Of a stretch of 64,000 nucleotides of DNA, positions 44,435 through 52,078 are shown one piece after another. The stretch is from Allobosea sp. OK403 (lineage in GTDB: Bacteria > Pseudomonadota > Alphaproteobacteria > Rhizobiales > Beijerinckiaceae): contig NZ_FOQV01000010.1 in assembly GCF_900113835.1 (NCBI RefSeq), positions 1 to 64,000 of the forward strand. Reading direction: 5' to 3'. Below the pieces are notes generated by a model. It was not told the DNA's origin. It did no database searches and worked only from the letters and a program-made list of their open reading frames with translations. A program made the position numbers and the translations under genes. Each line of letters begins with the position of its first letter. The first letter of the stretch is position 1.

Positions 44435-46486
44435 TCAGACCGTCTCGAAAACCTCGCTCAGCGTGATGCCCGATCGTCTCGACGACAATTCGACGGCCGC
44501 GTCCAGATCGGCCGCTCCCGTCGCGTGAATGGTGTAGAGCGCCCCGCCGGCCGCGACGCGCTGCCCCACCGATGTCGCAAGATCGATGCCTGCGGCCTTG
44601 ACGGCCGGCGCGCCGGCGCTGCGCGCGACGCCGGCCAGCTGCCAGCCGTCGACGCTTACGACGCGGCCCGCCTGGGCGGCCCGCACGACATGGGTCAGGG
44701 GTCCTGGCTCGATCCGGGCCGTGCGCCCCTGCGCCGCCACGATGCGCTCGAAGCGGTCGCGGGCCGCGCCCGACGCCAGCAGCGCCTCGGCCCGCGCCCG
44801 TCCGCGCGTGGAATCGCCGATTGCGGGATCGAAGGACAGGATCTCCGCGGCGAAGGTCAGCGCCTTCTCGCGCAGATCGCTGGGGGCCGCCGGGTCGCAA
44901 TCCAGCACCAGGCCGACATCGCGCAGCTCCAAAGCGGGCCCGATGCCGCGGCCGATCGCGCTGCTGCCGTCAGTGGCCAGCGCGCGCACCGTAAGGCCGA
45001 GCCCGGCGCCGACCAGCTCGAAGACGCGGCAGAGTTCGCGCGCGTCAGCCAGGGTCTTCAGCTTGGCGTTGGGGCCGTAGGGACAATCGACCGCGACATG
45101 GGTCGATCCCGCAGTCCATTTCTTCGACATGATCGAGGCGACCGACCAGCGATTGCTGTCGAGGCCGAGCGGCCGCGTGATCGCATTGACCACGTCGTCG
45201 AGCGCGGAATGGTTGAGCCGGCCGTTCCAGGCGATGCAGGCGCCGGTCTCGCGCACGACGCGGGCGACATCTTCAGCCGTCAGGTCGACCCGGCAGGCGG
45301 CTTCCATTGCATCGGCCGTGCCCGATGCCGAGGTGATGGCGCGCGACGAGGTTTTGGGCATCAGCAGCCCGTGGGCGGCGACGATCGGGACCACGATCAG
45401 GGTGATGCGGCTGCCGGGAATACCGCCGAGCGAATGCTTGTCGACGACGATCGGCGCGTCCCAGGCGATCCTGGGCATGAAGCGGCAGCGCGCCTGCGCC
45501 ACGGCGACGACCTCGGTATCGTCGAGGTTCTGGATCGTCCTGACCAGGAAGGCCGAGACCTCGCTCTCGGGATAACGATCCTCGACGATGTCGCGGAACA
45601 GCGTCTCGTATTCATCGGCGCAGAGGCGCCCGCCATCGATCTTGCGGCAGAGCAGCGCGCGGCTGCCGGGTGTCGGCGTGCGCCTGATCGACACCCTGTG
45701 GCCCTCCGGCAGCGCCAGTGCGTCGAAGGCCTCGGCCGAGAGGCCGATCTCGTCATCGCGCAGAAGCGCGCCCGGCTCCACCATGCTGACCGCGGCCCGC
45801 ACGCTGCGCCCCGCCGCCATGAGCTCGATGCGCCCGCTGCCGGCATAGGTCGCGGCCGGCACCGCGCTGCTGTCCTGCGGCAGGAACGCCATGTTCGCGC
45901 GCCCCGCATGGATCGGCATGCGGCGCAGCGCCATGCGCGCGGCGGCGCTCTCGATCACTGCGACAAGGTGCTCGATCCCGGCCTCGACGCTCGCATCATT
46001 GGCAACCGTCAGGAGCTCGATCCTCTCCGGCAGCGGATCGGGACTGCGGTCGAGGCGCCGGTCGATCTCGGCTGCGCTCTCGCGGCCACGCGCCAGGATG
46101 CGCTCCCGCAATCTTGCGCGTGGCGCCGTGATCTCGACGACGACGAGACGCGGCACGACGTCGATCAGCCCCGCCAAGGCCCCTCGCGAGCCATTGGCGA
46201 CGACATGGCGCCCGGCCTCGAGCTCGGCGCGCAGCTCAATCGGCAGCCCGTAACTCAGCCCATGCGCCTGCCAGCGATGCAGGAAGCCGCCGGCCGCGAC
46301 ACGGCGTTCGAACTCTTCGGGAGAGACGGGCTCGTGATCCTCGCCCGGCCCTTCCGCGCGCGTGATCGCCCGCCGGCAGGCGACATAGCGGCCCGACGCC
46401 GCAAGAGTGGTCATCGCGCCGGCGATCAGCGTGTCCTTCCCGACACCGCTCGCACCAACAATGACGAAGAGAATGCCGGGTTTCAT
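44435..46486 (-). CDS. Fusion of PhnN (ribose 1,5-bisphosphokinase) and AMP-phosphorylase-like enzyme
   Basis: The 683-residue protein has two parts. Residues 1-185 are a PhnN/guanylate-kinase-like domain with Walker A VGASGVGKDT (10-19) and SYGLPIELRAELEAG; PhnN turns ribose 1,5-bisphosphate plus ATP into PRPP. Residues about 190-683 are a DeoA/AMP-phosphorylase-type domain: an N-terminal small barrel, then VVDKHSLGGIPGSRIT, PIVAAHGLLMPKTSSRAITS, GTADAME and ASIMSKKWTAGSTHVAVD. These match archaeal AMP phosphorylase blocks (KHSxGGxPGxR, PKTSSRAITS) more than thymidine phosphorylase. Archaeal AMP phosphorylase makes ribose 1,5-bisphosphate from NMP and phosphate. The fusion would therefore channel NMP to PRPP; that is inference. 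Confidence 0.9.
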   Translation of the reverse strand: MKPGILFVIVGASGVGKDTLIAGAMTTLAASGRYVACRRAITRAEGPGEDHEPVSPEEFERRVAAGGFLHRWQAHGLSYGLPIELRAELEAGRHVVANGSRGALAGLIDVVPRLVVVEITAPRARLRERILARGRESAAEIDRRLDRSPDPLPERIELLTVANDASVEAGIEHLVAVIESAAARMALRRMPIHAGRANMAFLPQDSSAVPAATYAGSGRIELMAAGRSVRAAVSMVEPGALLRDDEIGLSAEAFDALALPEGHRVSIRRTPTPGSRALLCRKIDGGRLCADEYETLFRDIVEDRYPESEVSAFLVRTIQNLDDTEVVAVAQARCRFMPRIAWDAPIVVDKHSLGGIPGSRITLIVVPIVAAHGLLMPKTSSRAITSASGTADAMEAACRVDLTAEDVARVVRETGACIAWNGRLNHSALDDVVNAITRPLGLDSNRWSVASIMSKKWTAGSTHVAVDCPYGPNAKLKTLADARELCRVFELVGAGLGLTVRALATDGSSAIGRGIGPALELRDVGLVLDCDPAAPSDLREKALTFAAEILSFDPAIGDSTRGRARAEALLASGAARDRFERIVAAQGRTARIEPGPLTHVVRAAQAGRVVSVDGWQLAGVARSAGAPAVKAAGIDLATSVGQRVAAGGALYTIHATGAADLDAAVELSSRRSGITLSEVFETV

Positions 46487-46508
46487 CAGGGTTCGTCCGT
46501 CCGCCTCG

Positions 46509-47345
46509 TCAGCGCGGCTCGTCGAGGCCGATATCGACCGCCGGCGCCGATTGCAGCGGCCGGCTCGTCGAGACGTAGTCGACGCCGGTCTCGGCGATCG
46601 CCGCGATGGTATCGAGCCTGATCCCGCCCGAGGCCTCCAGCGCCGCCCGGCCAGCGACGAAGAGGACGGCTTCGCGCATCGCCGGGATCGCCATATTGTC
46701 GAGCATGATCACATCGGCGCCGGCCGCCAGCGCCTCGCGGACCTGCTCCAGCCGGTCGCATTCGACCTCGATCTTGGTCAGCGCCGGAACCTTCAGCTTC
46801 GCCCGGCGAACCGCCTCAGAGATGCTGCCGCAGACCGCGATGTGGTTGTCCTTGAGCATCACGCCATTGTCGAGGCCAAGCCGGTGATTGAGCGCACCGC
46901 CGCAGGCTGAGGCATGCTTCTCCAGCATCCGCAGGCCCGGCGTCGTCTTGCGGGTGTCGAGCAGCCGCGCCTTGGTGTGGGCGATGGCGGAGGCATATTT
47001 CGCGGTCTCGGTCGCGATGCCCGAGAGGCGCTGGACGATGTTGAGCGCCACGCGCTCGGCGGTGAGCAGGGCCTGGGCCGGCCCGCTGACGATCATCAGC
47101 ACCGCGCCCTTGTCGACGGCTTGCCCGTCCTCGACCTTCAGCTCCACCTGGCAGGATGGCTCGTAGCGCGTGAAGACGGCGGCGGCGACCTCGATGCCGG
47201 CGACCGTAATCGGCTCGCGCGCATTCATGTGAAAGGTGGCCCGGGCCTTCGGATCGATCATCAGCTGGGCCGTCAGGTCGAAGAAGCCGATGTCCTCCGC
47301 CAGCCAGAGGTCGACCATGCGAAGTGCGGAGAAGCGGTCATACAT
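46509..47345 (-). CDS. nadC: NadC-type (quinolinate) phosphoribosyltransferase
   Basis: The 278-residue protein starts MYDRFSALRMVDLWLAEDIG. The signature LLDTRKTTPGLRMLEKHA, CGGALNHRLGLDNGVMLKDNH and DVIMLDNM are those of nicotinate-nucleotide pyrophosphorylase (NadC), which makes nicotinate mononucleotide from quinolinate and PRPP with CO2 release; ModD-type paralogues share the fold. No nadA or nadB is adjacent, so it may be a specialised paralogue. It precedes the PRPP-making fusion by 22 bases. The segment between it and marR holds a 15-bp tandem duplication. Confidence 0.85.
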   Translation of the reverse strand: MYDRFSALRMVDLWLAEDIGFFDLTAQLMIDPKARATFHMNAREPITVAGIEVAAAVFTRYEPSCQVELKVEDGQAVDKGAVLMIVSGPAQALLTAERVALNIVQRLSGIATETAKYASAIAHTKARLLDTRKTTPGLRMLEKHASACGGALNHRLGLDNGVMLKDNHIAVCGSISEAVRRAKLKVPALTKIEVECDRLEQVREALAAGADVIMLDNMAIPAMREAVLFVAGRAALEASGGIRLDTIAAIAETGVDYVSTSRPLQSAPAVDIGLDEPR

Positions 47346-47364
47346 GCGTCTTGCCTCACGATGC

Positions 47365-47394
47365 TGCGAATGGGTTGGATGCGAACGGGTTGCG
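47365..47394. repeat. Tandem 15-bp duplication upstream of nadC
   Basis: TGCGAATGGGTTGGA (47365-47379) is followed by TGCGAACGGGTTGCG (47380-47394), in the 51-base gap between the marR stop and the nadC start. Confidence 0.92.
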
Positions 47395-47396
47395 GG

Positions 47397-47879
47397 TCAG
47401 AACATTTTCCGGAGAACGAAGATCGCCGCCGCCTGCTCGGCGGGATTGAGCTCCGCTAGGGTGCGGTGCGTGATGTCGCGCGCCCGGGGAATCATCTCGT
47501 CGAGCAGGGCCCGCCCCGCCGGCGTGATCGCGACCAGGACCTTGCGGGCGTCGTGGCGGTCCTTGTCGAGGGTGATGCAGCCGCGCGCGTGCAGGCGCTC
47601 GAGAATGCCGCGGATCGTGCCCTGGTCGATCGCCGTGGCGGCGATGAGATCCTTCTGGGAGGCCTGGCCCTGGCGCTCAAGGGCGCACAAGGTCGCGAAC
47701 TGGACCGCGGTCATCTGCGGGTCGCCGATATGCTCCTGGAAGATCGCGAGATGGCGGTGATAGGCGCGCCGCAGCAAGTAGCCGATCTGCTCGGTGACGT
47801 CGTAAGGCTCAGGCAGCGTCGCGCGGGCCGCGTTCTCGGCAGCGTCATGGGCCGGTCCCGACTGTCCTGACGCGAGCAT
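47397..47879 (-). CDS. MarR-family regulator of the downstream operon
   Basis: The 160-residue protein starts MLASGQSGPAHDAAENAARA. The winged helix MTAVQFATLCALERQGQASQKDLIAATAIDQGTIRGILERL (about 56-96; key block QKDLIAATAIDQGTIRGIL) and wing DKDRHDARKVLVAITPAG are typical MarR. It is the first gene of a seven-gene minus-strand run ending at 40892, and a palindrome lies 50 bases upstream. It probably represses itself and the operon until a phenolic or heterocyclic ligand binds. Confidence 0.92.
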   Translation of the reverse strand: MLASGQSGPAHDAAENAARATLPEPYDVTEQIGYLLRRAYHRHLAIFQEHIGDPQMTAVQFATLCALERQGQASQKDLIAATAIDQGTIRGILERLHARGCITLDKDRHDARKVLVAITPAGRALLDEMIPRARDITHRTLAELNPAEQAAAIFVLRKMF

Positions 47880-47929
47880 GCGAGTCCTTCCGCTGGGGGA
47901 GACACAGGCGCTTTTGAAGTCTTCGATTT

Positions 47930-47945
47930 ATAGAGTGCACACTAT
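47930..47945. promoter_or_regulatory. MarR-type operator
   Basis: ATAGAGTGCACACTAT is a 16-bp palindrome with a single mismatched pair (positions 5 and 12), centred 58 bases upstream of the marR start. Length and symmetry fit a MarR dimer site. Confidence 0.78.
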
Positions 47946-48549
47946 TCCAAAGGGAGCGTCAATAGCGCCTTGCAGCCGAGATGCCGCCGCATACGGCAAA
48001 AGCGATCCAAAAAATCGGCAGTTTGAACCGAGATTGGGATTCCGCATTGCAGGCCGGCAGCCAGAAAGAAGAGTGTACCCTGTTTATTCGGGCGAAATCC
48101 GACTCTTGCGGCGTCTCCTCGGCGTCGGTGCACGGCGATCGTCGCCGGGCCTATTGAGCCTTGTGCAGTCGCTGGATCCGAGCTGGGCTTGGGAGTGGTC
48201 GATCGCGAGAAGGGGAAGACGATGCTCGGCTCGATCAGGACCATCCAGGCCGTCATTGCGAGCGGTGCAGTTCAGGCTGGAATCATCCCCCCCTAGGCCG
48301 AACCGAGGCTAATCGTGCCCAGTCGCCGATCGGCGCCTTATGCCCCAATGATTGGAGTTGAAGTCGCGTGGAGCGAGTTCCGCTGCATCGCCGATGCTCA
48401 TCAGATTGTCACAACGCCAAATCCACGATCATGACCGATCATGGTCGACATTTCGTCCGTGCCCGGATTGCTGCGTGTTGGAACCGCAATGCGCATGCGA
48501 CGTTATCTGTGTTGACGATGTAGATACGAGTATGGCTTATCAACTCTGT

Positions 48550-48575
48550 GTTGACCGATCGGCAGATCGATCAAC
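48550..48575. promoter_or_regulatory. Candidate toxin-antitoxin operator
   Basis: GTTGACCGATC (48550-48560), GGCA, GATCGATCAAC (48565-48575) form an inverted repeat with one mismatch, 47 bases before the antitoxin start. Antitoxins of this class repress their own promoter. In the rest of 47946-48621 I see no supportable gene, although the region is visibly more AT-rich than its flanks. Confidence 0.6.
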
Positions 48576-48621
48576 CCGCGCAGCCAAGCGCGATCAACCC
48601 GGAGAGAATGGAACCCTGACA

Positions 48622-48927
48622 ATGCCACCCGCCGCAGCTGTCGAGAAGCGACCGGCATCGGAGACGAAGACGACAACGATAAATCTGAGAGTACCCCGGC
48701 AGACACGAGATCTCATCGATACCGCTGCAAATGTCGTCGGGAAAACGCGTACGGAGTTCATGCTGGAGAGTGCGAAGCAGCACGCGATCGATGTCTTGAT
48801 CGATCAGAAGCTGTTCTCTCTGAATGAGGCGCAGTTCGAAGCGTTTATGGATGTCCTCGACAATCCGCCGCCGCCTAGCTCACGACTGAAGAGACTGTTC
48901 GCAGAGAAATCCCCATGGGAGACGTAA
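48622..48927 (+). CDS. DUF1778 antitoxin (TacA-like)
   Basis: The 101-residue protein starts MPPAAAVEKRPASETKTTTI. The ribbon-helix-helix is TTTINLRVPRQTRDLIDTAA followed by VVGKTRTEFMLESAKQHA; the C-terminal tail (LFSLNEAQFEAFMDVLDNPP, SSRLKRLF) is the toxin-neutralising segment of DUF1778 antitoxins. It overlaps the GNAT toxin gene by 13 bases. The frame is open further upstream to 48352, but that part has no family similarity. Base composition is more AT-rich than neighbours, suggesting transfer. Confidence 0.9.
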   Translation: MPPAAAVEKRPASETKTTTINLRVPRQTRDLIDTAANVVGKTRTEFMLESAKQHAIDVLIDQKLFSLNEAQFEAFMDVLDNPPPPSSRLKRLFAEKSPWET

Positions 48928-49442
48928 CGGACATATCGACGAAGCTCGGGAGCGGTCTTTCGCCCCCGAGCCCTATCACCTCTCATCACGATCTGAGCCG
49001 GTTCGCCTGCGGCCACGATGCCCTCGACGATTGGCTGAAGGCTCGCGCTGTGAAAAGCGAGGGGCAAACCAGCCGCACATATGTCTGCGCCGAACGCAAT
49101 CTCGTCGTGGGCTACTACTGCATTTCGAGCGCCTCTGTCAGATTGAGTACAGCGCCTGGAAAGTTGCGGAGAAATAGCCCAGATCCCGTGCCGATGATCG
49201 TGCTTGGCCGCTTGGCGGTGGGCACATCTCACGAGCGACAGGGTATTGGCGCAGGCCTTCTGAAGGACGCTCTTCTTCGGGCAATCCAAACCTCCAAGAT
49301 CATCGGCGTGCGCGGCGTCCTCGTGCACGCTATCGATGATCGTGCCGCGGCCTTCTACACGCGTTTCGACTTTGTCGAGTTCCCTGCGGAGAGCAGGACG
49401 ATGTTCATACCGATTGAGACCGCGATCAGGGCTCTCAGTTGA
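48915..49442 (+). CDS. GNAT-family toxin (TacT-like acetyltransferase)
   Basis: The 175-residue protein starts MGDVTDISTKLGSGLSPPSP. The acetyl-CoA binding motif is SHERQGIGAGLLKDAL, and the FYTRFDFVEF segment holds the Tyr position used by TacT. FACGHDALDDWLKARA at the N-terminus is typical of the DUF1778-partner GNATs. Known members acetylate charged tRNAs and stop translation. The gene pair forms a complete type II toxin-antitoxin module. Confidence 0.92.
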   Translation: MGDVTDISTKLGSGLSPPSPITSHHDLSRFACGHDALDDWLKARAVKSEGQTSRTYVCAERNLVVGYYCISSASVRLSTAPGKLRRNSPDPVPMIVLGRLAVGTSHERQGIGAGLLKDALLRAIQTSKIIGVRGVLVHAIDDRAAAFYTRFDFVEFPAESRTMFIPIETAIRALS

Positions 49443-49544
49443 ACACAGCGAAGTTCAACGAAATCTCACAAGGCTGCAGTCGAGCATTGCCCTTATGAAA
49501 AACCGACACCCGGCTCTCGCAGCAAGGCTCTAAGACACCGTTTG

Positions 49545-49866
49545 GAAACTCCTGCCCTCATCCCGAGGAGGCCCGCAAGGGCCGTCTCGAAGGATGCTCC
49601 AGATGGTTCGGGAGCCTCCTGGAGCATCCTTCGAGACGCCATTCCTGCCGGAATGGCTCCTCAGAGCCTGACCGGAAATGAATCGAGCGATATCAAGAAC
49701 CTCCGTTCGCTTGCCATCATCCGCACCGTCATTCCGGACAAGCCGCGCCAGCGGCGCAGATCCGGAATGACGGCGCAGGGGTGGTCAACGCAGAGCCATT
49801 GAAATCCTTGATGTCATTTCCGGCTAGCCTCTCAGGATGAGGGCTGAGGGAATTCCCAAACGGGCT
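49545..49866. repeat. Composite dispersed repeat after the toxin gene
   Basis: It contains AACTCCTGCCCTCATCC, GAAGGATGCTCCAGATGG, GAGCATCCTTCGAGACG, GTCATTCCGGACAAGC, GATCCGGAATGACGGC and CAGGATGAGGGCTGAG. It is the same element as 11178-11560, with the blocks in similar order. No gene is supported in 49443-49866. Confidence 0.8.
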
Positions 49867-50418
49867 CTAACGCGGATGTTCCCGCCGCCAGGTCTCGGGC
49901 CGCTCGAAGTCGAGCGCCCAGAGCCCGCGCCCGGCCGCCCTCGCCTGCTCTTCCTCATTGCGATAGCCGCCATAGGCGACCGCCTGGCCCTGCCGCACCA
50001 GCTCGGCGTTGATGTCGATCTCGCCCACACGGCAATGGGCAAGCCCGCGGCCATAGCGATCGAGCTTGCTGATCTCGCAGGTGACGAGGCCACGCTCCAG
50101 CAAATCGGCCAAGGCGCGGCGCGCGCTGCGTCCGCAATCGACCGGCCTGCCAGCCTTGGTCATGCAGCTCTGGCGATATTCGGGCGCATCCAGCCCTTCC
50201 AGGCGCAATTCCTCGCCGTTCAACCTGAGCGAATCGCCGTCGATCGCCTGCGCCGCGCCGGTCAGCAGGCGCGCAGGCCCGAGCCGATATTGCAGCACGG
50301 CGCCCGCTATCGCCAGTAAACCAAGGATTCCAAAGGCGACCACGAGATCGACCAGCCGGCTGACGCGTCGCCAGCCGAAGGGGCCTGACCTGAAACGACC
50401 GAATCCGAAGCGCGCCAT
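49867..50418 (-). CDS. Membrane-anchored thermonuclease (SNase-like) protein
   Basis: The 183-residue protein starts MARFGFGRFRSGPFGWR; a transmembrane helix lies at about 24-44 (LVDLVVAFGILGLLAIAGAVL). The SNase-like domain has DGDSLRLNGEELRLEGLDAPE (key block GDSLRL and LRLEGLDAPE), DCGRSARRALADLL, CEISKLDRYGRGLAHC and DINAELVRQGQAVAY. The R of LRLEG, the E of APE and the R of YGR occupy the places of the Staphylococcal nuclease catalytic set. It probably degrades nucleic acids outside the membrane. It is divergent from the kinase gene. Confidence 0.88.
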   Translation of the reverse strand: MARFGFGRFRSGPFGWRRVSRLVDLVVAFGILGLLAIAGAVLQYRLGPARLLTGAAQAIDGDSLRLNGEELRLEGLDAPEYRQSCMTKAGRPVDCGRSARRALADLLERGLVTCEISKLDRYGRGLAHCRVGEIDINAELVRQGQAVAYGGYRNEEEQARAAGRGLWALDFERPETWRREHPR

Positions 50419-50462
50419 CAGGAAGAGCTTAACGATTTACAGACCATGATGGCGAGCCGGCG

Positions 50463-52022
50463 GTGCATCCTGCGCTGCCGGGCGAGGACATTTTTGCTCC
50501 GATCATGGCGGAAGTCACGGCTGAACAGGTGCAACGCGGGCGTGGACCCGACCCGACCGCATTGGCGCGCCGCAAGCTCGTCACGCGCGAGGTCAAATCG
50601 GTGCGCGAGCGACTGACCTCCTCGACCGGGCTGGTGCGCGCCTTCGACTACGAATTGCTGCGGCTGTTTGCGCAATACCGGATGAACGGCACCGCCGGCA
50701 CGCTGGTGCTCGCGCTTTGCATCGCGGCTGCGGCCTGCCTGTGGACACCGATCTCCAGGGTCGCGCCCTGGGTCGGTGCCGTCATCCTCAGCTCCCTGGT
50801 CATCGTGATCCTGTGTCGGCGTTTCCTCCAGCAGGAGACCGGCGATGTCCGGATCGGGCTGTGGCGCCGTCTCTTCGCCCTGGCGGAAGGGGTCCATGGC
50901 TTCACCTGGTCGCTGATCCTGTTGCTGTTCGCGCAGAGCGGCGCGCCGGGCGCCAAGGTCTTCGTCACCACGACCCTGCTGATTGTCAGCGCGCTGACCG
51001 TGATGCTGTCGGCCTCGATTCCGATCGCGGTCTATGCCGGATTGCTTCCGATCACCGTCGGCATCGGCCTGTTCTTCTGGGGCCGCAACGATATCGACAG
51101 CGTGACGATGGCGCTGATGGCGGCGTCCGCCCAGTTCTTCTTCATCTTCCTGGCCAACCGGCTCTATGCCAGCTCGGTCTCGACCATCGAATTCCGCGCC
51201 GAAAAGGACGCGCTGATCGCGGAGCTGGAAACCGCGACCGCCAATTCCGACGAGGCCCGGCGCAAGGCGGAGGAAGCCAATCTCGCCAAATCGCGCTTCC
51301 TGGCCACGATGAGCCATGAGCTGCGCACGCCGCTCAACGCGATCCTGGGCTTCTCGGAGGTGATGAAGAACGAGGTTTTCGGCGGGCACGCCAACGCCGC
51401 CTACAAGGAATATTCCGCCGACATCCACGGCTCGGGCCAGCATCTGCTCGAGCTGATCAACGAGATCCTCGATCTCTCGCGCATCGAGGCCGGCAAATAC
51501 GAGCTGAACGAGGAGGCGCTCTCGCTCGCCGCCATCGCCGATGATTGCCGCCACATGCTGAACCTGCGCGCCAAGGCCAAGGGCCAGACGATCCGCGAGG
51601 CGATTGAGCCGCATCTGCCCAAGGTCTGGGCCGATGAGCGGGCGATCCGGCAGGTGGTGCTGAACATCCTCTCCAACGCGATCAAGTTCACCCCGCAGGG
51701 CGGCGAGATCTCGATCAAGGTCGGCTGGACCGCCAATGGCGGGCAATATGTCTCGATCACCGATACGGGACCGGGCATTCCGGAGGATGAAATCCCGATC
51801 GTGCTGCAGACCTTCGGGCGCGGCTCGCTGGCGATCAAGACAGCCGAGCAGGGCTCAGGCCTGGGCCTGCCGATCGTGAAGGGGCTGATCGACCTGCATG
51901 GCGGCGGCTTCCACCTGAAGTCGAAGCCGCGCGCCGGAACCGAAGTGACGATCACGCTCCCGGCCGAGCGGGTGATGGATACGCTGGCAGCCCTGCCGGA
52001 ACCGACGACGCGGGCAGCCTGA
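50463..52022 (+). CDS. Membrane sensor histidine kinase, PleC/DivJ-like
   Basis: The 519-residue protein begins at GTG 50463 (ATG 50505 is an alternative). Five to six helices cover about 65-240 with little periplasmic sequence. The HisKA domain contains MSHELRTPLNAILGFSEVM with phospho-acceptor H285, then HLLELINEILDLSRIEAGKYEL. The HATPase domain has the N box NILSNAIKF (N405), G1 DTGPGIPEDE (D434) and GSGLGLPIVKGL. The architecture is that of alphaproteobacterial kinases tied to DivK/PleD cell-cycle signalling. No response regulator is adjacent. A hairpin terminator follows. Confidence 0.92.
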   Translation: MHPALPGEDIFAPIMAEVTAEQVQRGRGPDPTALARRKLVTREVKSVRERLTSSTGLVRAFDYELLRLFAQYRMNGTAGTLVLALCIAAAACLWTPISRVAPWVGAVILSSLVIVILCRRFLQQETGDVRIGLWRRLFALAEGVHGFTWSLILLLFAQSGAPGAKVFVTTTLLIVSALTVMLSASIPIAVYAGLLPITVGIGLFFWGRNDIDSVTMALMAASAQFFFIFLANRLYASSVSTIEFRAEKDALIAELETATANSDEARRKAEEANLAKSRFLATMSHELRTPLNAILGFSEVMKNEVFGGHANAAYKEYSADIHGSGQHLLELINEILDLSRIEAGKYELNEEALSLAAIADDCRHMLNLRAKAKGQTIREAIEPHLPKVWADERAIRQVVLNILSNAIKFTPQGGEISIKVGWTANGGQYVSITDTGPGIPEDEIPIVLQTFGRGSLAIKTAEQGSGLGLPIVKGLIDLHGGGFHLKSKPRAGTEVTITLPAERVMDTLAALPEPTTRAA

Positions 52023-52025
52023 ACA

Positions 52026-52061
52026 GGCCAATGGCGAAGGTGCTACGCTTCGCCATTGGCC
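52026..52061. terminator. Bidirectional hairpin between kinase and ilvD
   Basis: Perfect 14-bp arms, GGCCAATGGCGAAG (52026-52039) and CTTCGCCATTGGCC (52048-52061), surround an 8-base loop. It lies between two convergent genes, without a T-run. Confidence 0.85.
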
Positions 52062-52078
52062 GGCCATCCCCGCTGAAT

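Noticed and set aside
43271-46621. A 1116-codon open frame on the plus strand
   Set aside because: It is antisense to the PhnN fusion and the binding-protein genes, is Arg/His-rich and shows no domain. High GC leaves the opposite strand open by chance.
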